Below, one piece after another: positions 25,040 to 32,358 of a DNA stretch of 64,000 bases. A program made the position numbers and the translations under genes. The stretch is taken from assembly GCF_014196745.1 (NCBI RefSeq), contig NZ_JACIEH010000003.1, positions 496,001 through 560,000 of the forward strand, given 5' to 3'. This DNA comes from Sphingomonas kyeonggiensis. GTDB taxonomy: Bacteria > Pseudomonadota > Alphaproteobacteria > Sphingomonadales > Sphingomonadaceae. Below the pieces are notes generated by a model. The model saw nothing but the letters and a program-made list of their open reading frames with translations, did not search any database and was not told where the DNA came from. Within the stretch, counting starts at the first letter, position 1; every line of letters starts with the position of its first letter.

Positions 25040-25759
25040 ATGATTCGTGTTGCCATTGCCGCCTCTGCCGTTCTGCTGACCACGGTGGCGCTGCCCGCCG
25101 CCGCGCAGCAGGAGGCGCGCCCGGTGCTGCTCGACGGCACCGTGCTGGACGTGAGCGCGACCGGCGTCAGCACGCGGGTGCCCGATCTGGCGGTGATCCA
25201 GGCGGGGGTCGTGACCCAGGCCGGCACCGCCGCCGAGGCGATGCAGCAGAACGCCGCGCAGATGACGCGCGTGCTGGCGGCGTTGCGCAAGGCGGGGATT
25301 GCCGAGCGCGATATCCAGACCGCGACGATCAACCTCTCGCCGCAATATCGCTACGCCCAGAACGAGCCGCCGGTGATCACCGGCTACCAGGCGTCGAACC
25401 AGGTCTCGGTCCGTTTCCGCGACGTGGCCAAGAGCGGCACGATCCTCGACACCCTGGTCCGCGAGGGCGCCAACAACATCTCCGGCCCCAACCTGACGGT
25501 CGACAAGCCCGAAGGCGCACTCGACGAGGCGCGGGTGGATGCGGTGAAGAAGGCGCGGGCGCGGGCCGAGCTCTATGCCCGGGCGGCCGGCCTCAAGGTC
25601 GATCGCATCCTGGCGATCGCCGAGGGAGGCGCGCTGCCGCATCCGCCGATGCCGGTGGTGATGATGCGCGCTGCGGCGGCGCCTGAGGCCGATACGATGG
25701 TTTCGGCCGGCGAGCAGGAGCTCAACGTGTCGATCACCGTCCGCTTCCTGCTCAAATAA
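25040..25759 (+). CDS. exported SIMPL-domain (DUF541) protein
   Basis: 239 residues from ATG 25040, preceded by AGGAG. It has a signal peptide (VAIAASAVLLTTVALPAAAQ). The body shows the SIMPL/BP26 pattern: VSATGVSTRVPDLAVIQAGV, ITGYQASNQVSVRFRD and DAVKKARARAELYARAAGLK. Family members are periplasmic or outer-membrane proteins that can form channel-like oligomers; role unknown. Confidence 0.88.
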   Translation: MIRVAIAASAVLLTTVALPAAAQQEARPVLLDGTVLDVSATGVSTRVPDLAVIQAGVVTQAGTAAEAMQQNAAQMTRVLAALRKAGIAERDIQTATINLSPQYRYAQNEPPVITGYQASNQVSVRFRDVAKSGTILDTLVREGANNISGPNLTVDKPEGALDEARVDAVKKARARAELYARAAGLKVDRILAIAEGGALPHPPMPVVMMRAAAAPEADTMVSAGEQELNVSITVRFLLK

Positions 25760-25774
25760 GCGGCACGCACAATG

Positions 25775-25808
25775 AAAAGGGGCCGTCCCTTGCGGGGCGG
25801 CCCCTTTT
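25775..25808. terminator. bidirectional intrinsic terminator
   Basis: AAAAGGGGCCG...CGGCCCCTTTT is a long GC-rich stem flanked by A- and T-runs. It lies between the convergent SIMPL and GlsB-like genes and serves both. Confidence 0.9.
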
Positions 25809-25824
25809 GCGTGGGTCGTTCAGG

Positions 25825-26085
25825 TCAGCGCAGCGAGCCGCGGCGGACCAGATTGACCAGGGCGAGCAGGATGATCGCGCCGACCAGCGACACCAGGAAG
25901 GTGGTCGGGGTGATCACGCCGCTGTTGATGTTGCCACCGCCGAACAGCCAGCCGCCGATAAAGGCGCCGACGATGCCGACGATCACGTTCAGGAAGATGC
26001 CCTGCTGGGCATCGGTGCGCATCACAATGCTGGCGAGCCAGCCGACGACACCGCCGATGACCAGCCAAACGATAAGACTCACCAT
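25825..26085 (-). CDS. GlsB/YeaQ/YmgE family small membrane protein
   Basis: 86 residues from ATG 26085, behind GAGGGAC. Three hydrophobic segments with the family pattern WLVIGGVVGWLASIVMRTDA, IVGIVGAFIGGWLFG and LVGAIILLALVNLVRRG. It is closer to the YeaQ consensus than the copy at 24699. A possible EcfG-type stress promoter lies upstream. Confidence 0.92.
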   Translation of the reverse strand: MVSLIVWLVIGGVVGWLASIVMRTDAQQGIFLNVIVGIVGAFIGGWLFGGGNINSGVITPTTFLVSLVGAIILLALVNLVRRGSLR

Positions 26086-26131
26086 AAGTCCCTCCGTTGT
26101 TTCAGGCCCGCGGACCGGGCGACGGAAGGAA

Positions 26132-26157
26132 AATGAGCGGGCGGTCATGTTGGTTCC
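26132..26157 (-). promoter_or_regulatory. possible EcfG-type general-stress promoter
   Basis: On the minus strand GGAAC, 17 bases, CATT. The alphaproteobacterial EcfG consensus is GGAAC-N16/17-CGTT, so the -35 is exact and the -10 is one base off. It lies about 50 bases upstream of the GlsB-like gene, whose family is often stress-induced. Confidence 0.35.
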
Positions 26158-26207
26158 GTACCGATATTTTGCACGGAAACGGGAACTTTTCCCGACGACA
26201 CCAAAGA

Positions 26208-26241
26208 AAACGGCCCGCCCCGGGGTGCCGGGGACGGGCCG
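26208..26241 (-). terminator. intrinsic terminator of sciP
   Basis: On the minus strand CGGCCCG...CGGGCCG forms a strong stem followed by TTTTC. It lies 24 bases past the sciP stop. Confidence 0.8.
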
Positions 26242-26264
26242 ATATTGCTCCTTGAGGGAGGAGT

Positions 26265-26564
26265 TCAGAACTTCTGCTGGCGCTCGTAGAGCGAGCGATA
26301 GTGCTGGATGCGCGTGACGCGCAGCCCCGGCATGCCCGAGCGGTCGATCGCGCGCTGCCAGCCGGCGAATTCCTCGACGGTGAGGCCATAGCGCTCGCAC
26401 ACCTCGTCGACGCTGAGCAGCCCGCCATTGACGGCGGCCACCACTTCGGCCTTGCGGCGCACGACCCAGCGGGTCGTCTCGGGCGGCGGAAGCGTCTCGA
26501 GCGTAAGCGGCTCACCGAGCGGGCCAATCACTTTCGCGGGACGGATCTTCTGGTTCTCAATCAT
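26265..26564 (-). CDS. sciP: SciP-type CtrA inhibitor (DUF1153)
   Basis: 99 residues, the length of Caulobacter SciP. The conserved block KVIGPLGEPLTLETLPPPET and the following helix-turn-helix (RWVVRRKAEVVAAVNGGLLS, CERYGLTVEEFAGWQRAID) match DUF1153. In Caulobacter SciP binds CtrA and DNA and blocks CtrA-activated genes early in the cell cycle. Monocistronic, with a clear terminator. Confidence 0.93.
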   Translation of the reverse strand: MIENQKIRPAKVIGPLGEPLTLETLPPPETTRWVVRRKAEVVAAVNGGLLSVDEVCERYGLTVEEFAGWQRAIDRSGMPGLRVTRIQHYRSLYERQQKF

Positions 26565-26669
26565 CTACTCGCCTTTCGGGGCGGGGGGCCCCCGCTACGC
26601 AAACTCAACGACCAATCGATATTCGGCGGACCTTGAACATCGACTAAAACGCCTCGGTAAACAGACCCT

Positions 26670-26897
26670 TCATTCTTCCCGTCGACGGGCCAGAGCGAGT
26701 GCCGCGGCGCGATGAAACGCTCCGTGCACCGGCGCGAGCAGCTGCTCGACCGGCGCGGCCAGTGCCAGCCGCGCCTGCGCGCGCGCCGTGGGACTCGCTG
26801 CCTGGCGTGCCGCCACGCCGACCAGCAGCACCGCCAGCTCGGTCGGCATGGCGGTGATCGCCACGTCGCGTTCCAGTCTGGCAAAACTCAGGTCCAC
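26670..26897 (-). CDS. hypothetical small protein
   Basis: 75 residues from a GTG at 26897 with AAGAGAG upstream; an internal ATG would give a shorter form. The sequence is Ala/Arg/Leu-rich and largely helical (LAVLLVGVAARQAAS, ARAQARLALAAPVEQLLAPV). I recognise no family. High GC allows chance open frames, so this may not be real. Confidence 0.4.
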   Translation of the reverse strand: MDLSFARLERDVAITAMPTELAVLLVGVAARQAASPTARAQARLALAAPVEQLLAPVHGAFHRAAALALARRREE

Positions 26898-27042
26898 GCT
26901 CTCTTACCCATCCGACAGGTTGAACTCGGATGTGCCTTTCTACCCAAAAGTCTTGAAGGGTCCGTAAAGCAGGTGAAAACGCGAACTTAACCAGCATTAC
27001 CGGAATCAAACCGGGGTGGCGCGGGGAACTACGAGTGCCTAA

Positions 27043-28164
27043 ATGCGCGCGATCATGATCGCAGGAGACTTCCAGCTCGAAGCGCCGCTCAAGGCGCGCC
27101 GCATCGTCGTCGCCATGTCGGGCGGGGTCGATTCCTCGGTCGTCGCCGCGCTCGCCGCCGCCACCGGCGCCGAGACGATCGGGGTGACGCTGCAGCTCTA
27201 CGACCATGGCGAGGCGGTGGGCCGCGCCGGCTCGTGCTGCGCCGGCCGCGACATCCGCGACGCCCGCGCCGTCTGCGACAGGCTGGGCATCGCGCATTAC
27301 GTCTTCGACCATGCCTCCAGCTTCAAGAGCGAAGTGATCGACGATTTCGCCGACGAATATCTGGCCGGCCGCACGCCGATCCCCTGCGTGAAGTGCAACA
27401 TGGGGCCGAAATTCACCGACCTGTTCGCGCTTGCCCGCGACCTGGGCGCCGATTGCCTGGCGACCGGCCATTATGTGCAGCGGGTGATGGGGCGGCAGGG
27501 CGCCGAGCTGCACCGCGCGCACGATCCGGCGCGCGACCAGAGCTATTTCCTGTTCGCCACGACCAGCGCGCAGCTCGATTTCCTGCGCTTCCCGCTGGGC
27601 GGCATGCCCAAGCCGCAGGTGCGCGAACTCGCCGCCGAGCTGGGACTGGGCGTCGCCGGCAAGCCCGACAGCCAGGACATCTGCTTCGTCCCCGACGGCG
27701 ATTATGCCAGCCTGGTCAAGAAGCTGCGCCCCGAGGCGGAGACGAGGGGCGCGATCGTCGACGAATCGGGCAAGGTGCTGGGCCAGCATCGCGGCCTGAT
27801 CCACTTCACCGTCGGCCAGCGCCGCGGGCTCGAGATCGGCGGCGCGCCCGAGCCCTATTATGTCCTGCGGCTCGATCCCGAGACCAAGCAGGTCGTGGTC
27901 GGCCCCAAGCGCGCGCTCGCGGTGCGCGCGGCGCGGATCGAGGGGATCAACTGGCTGGGCGGCGATCATGCCGGCCCGATCACCGCGAAGGTGCGCAGCC
28001 TCGCCAAGCCGGTGCCGGCGCGGCTGGACGGCGACCGGGTGGTGTTCGAGACGCCCGAATATGGCGTGGCGCCGGGCCAGGCCGCGGTGCTCTATGCCGG
28101 CGAGCGCGTGCTGGGCGGCGGCTGGATCGCCGAGACCGAGCGGGCGGAGCTGCTGCCGGCCTGA
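27043..28164 (+). CDS. mnmA: MnmA, tRNA 2-thiouridine(34) synthase
   Basis: 373 residues. It adenylates U34 of Glu, Gln and Lys tRNAs and inserts sulfur delivered by a relay. The ATP-binding P-loop is VVAMSGGVDSSV; the two catalytic cysteines are in PCVKCNMGPKF and in DSQDICFVPDGDY. ATG 27043 is chosen, ATG 27055 is possible. The N-terminal tail and the SCCAGRD insertion near residue 65 are typical of alphaproteobacterial MnmA. Confidence 0.95.
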   Translation: MRAIMIAGDFQLEAPLKARRIVVAMSGGVDSSVVAALAAATGAETIGVTLQLYDHGEAVGRAGSCCAGRDIRDARAVCDRLGIAHYVFDHASSFKSEVIDDFADEYLAGRTPIPCVKCNMGPKFTDLFALARDLGADCLATGHYVQRVMGRQGAELHRAHDPARDQSYFLFATTSAQLDFLRFPLGGMPKPQVRELAAELGLGVAGKPDSQDICFVPDGDYASLVKKLRPEAETRGAIVDESGKVLGQHRGLIHFTVGQRRGLEIGGAPEPYYVLRLDPETKQVVVGPKRALAVRAARIEGINWLGGDHAGPITAKVRSLAKPVPARLDGDRVVFETPEYGVAPGQAAVLYAGERVLGGGWIAETERAELLPA

Positions 28165-28466
28165 TTCGGGGCGCCGGGCACGGCGCGGAAGTTTACGAAG
28201 TTCATGCCACGTCGCCCCGGTTTCGCCCTTTCCGGTTGGTGCCGGCGCGCCGGCGCGAACGGCGCGGAAAGTCACAAAAGTCTCGACATCCACGCGCGCG
28301 GGAGTCCCGCCTCGTACGCCGGGCCAATGCGCGGCGAGGCATGGCTGCGTGCAAAGGGGATCGGAGGAAGCGGGCTGATGCTGCATCCACCAGCATAGAT
28401 CAGACGAAATCCTACATTGCCAGTGCCGATCGGATCGGGGTGACGCGGCCCGGCATTGCGTCGATG
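28165..28466. other. intergenic region after mnmA
   Basis: No supported gene in about 300 bases. It contains two similar short stretches (GCGCGGAAGTTTACGAAGTT near 28189 and GCGCGGAAAGTCACAAAAGT near 28261) of unknown meaning. Confidence 0.4.
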
Positions 28467-28504
28467 CTCCCTATGTGTATTGTGTAAGTAACACACATAG
28501 GGAG
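28467..28504. promoter_or_regulatory. perfect inverted repeat before the NTF2-like gene
   Basis: CTCCCTATGTGT and ACACATAGGGAG, 12 bp each, separated by 14 bases that also contain TGTGT/ACAC. It ends six bases before the ATG at 28511 and includes the probable Shine-Dalgarno (AGGGAG). It could be a repressor operator or an RNA hairpin hiding the ribosome-binding site. Confidence 0.6.
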
Positions 28505-28510
28505 CCGTTC

Positions 28511-28984
28511 ATGTTTCTGGCCGCCGCATTCTCGATTGCCCTGCTCCAGTCCGCGCCCGATCCCGCCCTGCTCGCCGAAGTGAAGGCCGCCGACACGGCC
28601 TTGTTCGAGACCTTCTTCGAGCGCTGCGAGCCGGCGCGCATGACGGCGATGGTGACCCCCGATTTCGAGATGTACCACGACAAGGGCGGCGTGGTGGCGA
28701 CCAGCGGCGCGGGGTTCGTCGGCATCTATGCCAAGGAATGCGAGCGGCGAAAGGCGCCCGATGCCTGGCGCAGCCGCCGCGCCCTGCTGCCCGAGATGCT
28801 GCACGTCGATCCGGTGCCCGGCTATGGCGCGATCGAGGAAGGCGACCATGTCTTCTACGAGCGCAAGGGCGACGGCCCCGAGAAGCTCGTCGGCAAGGCG
28901 CATTTCGTCCATCTGTGGAAGAAGACGCCGGACGGCTGGCAGGCGGCGCGCATCCTCAGCTATGCGCATCAGGCGGTGGAGTGA
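28511..28984 (+). CDS. NTF2-like (DUF4440) exported protein
   Basis: 157 residues from ATG 28511 (MFLAAAFSIALLQSAPD); an upstream in-frame GTG would run through the inverted repeat and is unlikely. The N-terminus looks like a short signal peptide. The body fits the SnoaL/DUF4440 fold (ALFETFFERCEPARMTAMVT, VHLWKKTPDGWQAARILSYA). Enzymatic or binding function cannot be told. Confidence 0.75.
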   Translation: MFLAAAFSIALLQSAPDPALLAEVKAADTALFETFFERCEPARMTAMVTPDFEMYHDKGGVVATSGAGFVGIYAKECERRKAPDAWRSRRALLPEMLHVDPVPGYGAIEEGDHVFYERKGDGPEKLVGKAHFVHLWKKTPDGWQAARILSYAHQAVE

Positions 28985-28989
28985 TTAAA

Positions 28990-29129
28990 CTCCTTCTCCC
29001 CTTGTGGGAGAAGGAAGGGGCCCGCTCGCGCAGCGAGTGGGAAGGATGAGGGGGACTGAGTCCCACTCCCCCTCACCCTTCCGCTGACTAAAGTCGGCTC
29101 CCTCCCTCTCCCACAAGGGGAGAGGGAGA
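28990..29129. repeat. compound palindromic repeat element
   Basis: CTCCTTCTCCCCTTGTGGGA at the left is mirrored by CTCTCCCACAAGGGGAGAGG at the right. Smaller hairpins lie inside (CGCTCGCGCAGCGAG, GGGGGACTGAGTCCCACTCCCC). It has the look of the dispersed elements common between genes in this family. It separates two convergent genes. It is the same general kind as the element inside imuB. Confidence 0.8.
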
Positions 29130-29134
29130 ATCGA

Positions 29135-29926
29135 TTACAGCGCGAACTCCCCGACGATCACCGTCACGCACTTGCCGCCCAGAATCACGCGGTCGCCGGC
29201 GAGACCGCAGGCGATGTGGCCGCCGCGCTTCGAGGCCTGGAAGGCGCTGAACGTGTCGTGGCCGAGGCGCTTCGCCCAATAGGGCGTCAGCACCGAATGG
29301 GCCGAGCCGGTGACCGGATCCTCGTCGATCCCGGCGGCGGGCGCGAAGACGCGGCTGATCACGTCGGTGCCCTGGCCCGGCGCGGTGACGATGTTGAGCG
29401 TGTGGCCGATCGCGGCGAGCGCCTTGAAATCGGGGCGTAGCGCCAGCACCGCCTCGGCGCTTTCCAGCACGGTCAGGTCGTATCCGTTCGGATGGCGCAG
29501 CGTCTCGGCCAGGCCGACGCCGAGCGCATCGAGCAGCCCGGGCACTTCGGCGGGCTCTGGCGGATAGGAAGGCAATGCCATCGCATAGCCGTCTCCGTCG
29601 CGGCGCACCTCGAGGATGCCGGCCTTGCGGGTGCGGAAGGTGACGCGGTCACGCGCCGGGTCGGCCGAGAGGACGAAATGCCCGCTCGCCAGCGTGGCAT
29701 GGCCGCACAGCGCGACCTCGACCGCGGGCGTGAACCAGCGCAGCTCGAAATCCGCCTCGCCGCTCGCATCCGGGAGTAGGAAGGCGGTTTCGGAGAGATT
29801 GTTCTCCTCGGCGATCTGCTGGAGCAGCGCGTCGTCCAGCCACGCTTCGAGCGGGATCACCGCCGCCGGATTGCCGGTGAAGGGACGGTCGGCAAAGGCG
29901 TCGATCTGGGCGAATGGCAGCTTCAC
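29135..29926 (-). CDS. PhzF-family isomerase-like protein
   Basis: 263 residues. The N-terminal repeat has the PhzF pattern FAQIDAFADRPFTGNPAAVI and the catalytic-glutamate motif EENNLSETAFLL. Later motifs are CGHATLASGHFVL and EDPVTGSAHSVLTPYW. PhzF-like enzymes are diaminopimelate-epimerase-fold isomerases. Only true PhzF makes phenazines, and no other phenazine gene is here. Its start overlaps the end of the CDF gene by four bases. Confidence 0.9.
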   Translation of the reverse strand: MKLPFAQIDAFADRPFTGNPAAVIPLEAWLDDALLQQIAEENNLSETAFLLPDASGEADFELRWFTPAVEVALCGHATLASGHFVLSADPARDRVTFRTRKAGILEVRRDGDGYAMALPSYPPEPAEVPGLLDALGVGLAETLRHPNGYDLTVLESAEAVLALRPDFKALAAIGHTLNIVTAPGQGTDVISRVFAPAAGIDEDPVTGSAHSVLTPYWAKRLGHDTFSAFQASKRGGHIACGLAGDRVILGGKCVTVIVGEFAL

Positions 29927-30834
29927 TCGGGGTCCTTCAGCAGATTGGCTTCGATCATCGGGTTCTGCGGCTCGTCGACATGGCCGTCGGGATCGACATG
30001 GATCAGGATCTCGGTGCCGGGAAAAGCGTCACCCAGTTCCTTCTCCAGCGCCTCGACCACGTCGTGTGCCTGCTGGATCGTCATCGCCGGGTTCATCGCG
30101 ATGTGGAACTGGACGAAGTCATTGTTGCCGCTGCTTCGCGTGCGCAGGTCGTGCAGGCTCTTGAGCGCGGGATTGCGCGCGGCGACCTCGACGAATGCGC
30201 GGCGCTTCTCCTCGGGCCATTCCTTGTCCATCAGCTGGTCGATCGCCGCTTCGCTGGCGCGCCACGCGCCGAAGAGGAGCCAGAAGGCGATGGCGATGCC
30301 GGACACCGGATCGGCACCGCGCAGGCCCCAGGCATCGAGCGCGAGCGCGGCGATCACCGCGGCGTTGAGCATCAGGTCCGAGGTGTAGTGGATCCGGTCG
30401 GCGCCGATCGCGACCGAGCCGGTCTTGGCGATGACATGTGCCTGGTAGCGGGTGAGCGCGAGCGTCACGACGATCGCGATCATGCTCACCGCGATGCCCG
30501 ATTCGGGCGAGGCGGAGATGTCGCCGCCGCGCAGCCGCTCGATCGCGCGGACCAGGATGGCGAGCGCCGAAACGGCGATCACCACGACCTGGAACAGTGC
30601 CGCGAGCGCCTCGGCCTTGCCGTGCCCGAAGCGGTGATTCTCGTCGGCCGGCTGCGACGCCCAATGCACGCCGCCAAGCGTCACCAGCGAGGCGAACAGG
30701 TCGAGGACCGAATCGGCCAGGCTGGCGAGCACCGCGACCGATCCGGTCGTCCAGGCCGCCCAGGCCTTGAGCAGGCCGAGCAGGATCGCGGAGCAGACGC
30801 TGGCGAGCGCGGCGCGCCGGGCGAGGTTGATCAC
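29923..30834 (-). CDS. cation diffusion facilitator (FieF/CDF family)
   Basis: 303 residues, six membrane helices then a cytoplasmic dimer domain. Metal-site residues match the FieF/YiiP arrangement: the paired Asp in LADSVLDLFASL and the His/Asp in HYTSDLMLNAAVI. The C-terminus carries His residues (HIAMNPAMTIQQAHDVVEAL, ILIHVDPDGHVDEP). Exports zinc or iron by proton exchange. It overlaps both neighbours by four bases, so pdxH, this gene and the PhzF gene form one operon. Confidence 0.92.
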   Translation of the reverse strand: MINLARRAALASVCSAILLGLLKAWAAWTTGSVAVLASLADSVLDLFASLVTLGGVHWASQPADENHRFGHGKAEALAALFQVVVIAVSALAILVRAIERLRGGDISASPESGIAVSMIAIVVTLALTRYQAHVIAKTGSVAIGADRIHYTSDLMLNAAVIAALALDAWGLRGADPVSGIAIAFWLLFGAWRASEAAIDQLMDKEWPEEKRRAFVEVAARNPALKSLHDLRTRSSGNNDFVQFHIAMNPAMTIQQAHDVVEALEKELGDAFPGTEILIHVDPDGHVDEPQNPMIEANLLKDPE

Positions 30835-31409
30835 GGGTACAGCAGGCCTTCGCTCCAGCCCTGGCCGGTGCGGGTGAACAGCCGGCGCTCGTGCAGCCGG
30901 TGGGCGCGATCCTGCCAGAACTCGATGCGGCCGGGGGTGACGCGGTAGCCGCCCCAGTGCGGCGGACGGGGCACGTCCTGGCCCTCGAAGTGGGCCTTCG
31001 CTTCCTCGAAGCGGGCCTCGAAGGTCTCACGGCTGTCGAGCGGGCGGGACTGGTCCGATGCCCAGGCGCCGAGCTGCGAATCGCGGGCACGCGTCGCGAA
31101 ATAGGCGTCGCTCTCGGCGTCGGTGGCCAGGGTGACGCTGCCCTCGATGCGGATCTGGCGGCGGAGCGACTTCCAGTGGAAGAGCAGGGCGACCTTCGCC
31201 CCTTCGTGCAGGTCCTGCGCCTTGCGGCTCTCGCGGTTGGTGTAGAAGACGAAGCCATCGGGGCCATGGCCCTTGAGCAGCACCATCCGGGCGGAGGGCT
31301 GGCCTTCGACACTCACCGTGGCGAGCGTCATCGCGTTGGAGTCGTTGGGTTCGGTTTCGCGCGCTTCGCGGTACCAGCTGTCGAACAGGGCGAACGGATC
31401 GGTGCTCAT
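30831..31409 (-). CDS. pdxH: pyridoxamine/pyridoxine 5'-phosphate oxidase
   Basis: 192 residues. FMN- and substrate-binding motifs are PSARMVLLKGHGPDGFVFYT, NRESRKAQDL and LLFHWKSLRRQIRIEG. The C-terminal PdxH block WGGYRVTPGRIEFWQ...RLHER is present. Forms pyridoxal 5'-phosphate with O2. First gene of the three-gene operon. Confidence 0.95.
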   Translation of the reverse strand: MSTDPFALFDSWYREARETEPNDSNAMTLATVSVEGQPSARMVLLKGHGPDGFVFYTNRESRKAQDLHEGAKVALLFHWKSLRRQIRIEGSVTLATDAESDAYFATRARDSQLGAWASDQSRPLDSRETFEARFEEAKAHFEGQDVPRPPHWGGYRVTPGRIEFWQDRAHRLHERRLFTRTGQGWSEGLLYP

Positions 31410-31493
31410 GGGTGCGCCCTAGCCTATCCTTCGGGATGGTGGAACGACTCTCGGATTCGCGCTTTGAATCGGCTTCGCAACGAGGAGAGCGAG

Positions 31494-32351
31494 ATGGCGG
31501 CGCGCGCCTATTGGCAGGGACAGATACGGCTGGCGCTCGTGTCGATCCCGGTCGAGATCTACACCGCGACCAAATCGGGCGCGCAGATCAGCTTCCACCA
31601 GATCCACGAGCCTAGCGGCCAGCGCATCAAGTACGAGAAGGTCGCGCCGGGCGTGGGGCCGGTCGAGCCGGACGAGATCGTCAAGGGCTATGAGGTCGAG
31701 AAGGGCGAATATGTCCTGCTCGAACAGGATGAGATCGACGCGGTGAAGCTCGAATCGAAGAAGACGCTCGAGCTCACCCAGTTCGTCGACATGGACGAGA
31801 TCGACGTGCTCTATTTCGAGCGGCCCTATTTCGTGGTGCCGGCGGACGACCTGGCCGAGGAAGCGTTCATCGTGCTGCGCGAGGCCCTCAAGAGGACGCG
31901 CAAGGTCGGGCTGGGCCAGCTGGCGATGCGCGGGCGGGAATATGTGGTGAGCCTGAAGCCGTGCGGGCGCGGCATGGTGCTGGAGACGCTGCGCTATGCC
32001 GACGAGGTCAACAAGGCCCAGGGCTATTTCCGCGACATCCCCGACGCCGCGCCCGATCCCGAGCTGCTCGGGCTGGCGGAGAGCCTGATCGAGAAGAAGG
32101 TCGCCAAGTTCGATCCCAAGGGGTTCCACGATCGCTATGTCGATGCGCTGCACGACCTGATCGAGCGGAAGAAGAAGGCCAAGGGCAGGAAGATCATCGA
32201 GGACAAGGATGACGGCAAGGAAAGCCGCGGCGCGAACGTGGTCGACCTGATGGCGGCGCTCAAGAAGTCGCTGGAAAAGCCCGAGGCGAAGGCGAGCCGG
32301 GCGGTGAAGACCAAGCTGGCGGCCAAGGCACCGGCGAAGAAGCGGGCGTGA
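31494..32351 (+). CDS. ku: Ku, DNA end-binding protein of NHEJ
   Basis: 285 residues from ATG 31494, behind GAGGAGAG. The Ku core is seen in the start YWQGQIRLALVSIPVEIYTA and in GYEVEKGEYVLLEQDEIDAV and YFERPYFVVPADDLAEEAF. The C-terminus is Lys/Ala-rich (SRAVKTKLAAKAPAKKRA), as in other bacterial Ku proteins where it helps DNA binding. It binds broken ends as a homodimer and recruits LigD, whose gene starts eight bases downstream. Confidence 0.95.
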   Translation: MAARAYWQGQIRLALVSIPVEIYTATKSGAQISFHQIHEPSGQRIKYEKVAPGVGPVEPDEIVKGYEVEKGEYVLLEQDEIDAVKLESKKTLELTQFVDMDEIDVLYFERPYFVVPADDLAEEAFIVLREALKRTRKVGLGQLAMRGREYVVSLKPCGRGMVLETLRYADEVNKAQGYFRDIPDAAPDPELLGLAESLIEKKVAKFDPKGFHDRYVDALHDLIERKKKAKGRKIIEDKDDGKESRGANVVDLMAALKKSLEKPEAKASRAVKTKLAAKAPAKKRA

Positions 32352-32358
32352 TGGATTG

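Noticed and set aside
26644..28386. A 580-residue minus-strand frame
   Set aside because: Antisense to mnmA, which is unmistakable.
29923..30834. Phenazine biosynthesis operon, because of the PhzF-like neighbour
   Set aside because: No other phz gene is present; the neighbours are a metal transporter and pdxH.
30119..31312. A 397-residue minus-strand frame across the CDF and pdxH genes
   Set aside because: It is a shifted-frame shadow of the two overlapping real genes and is rich in Arg/Ala/Ser only.
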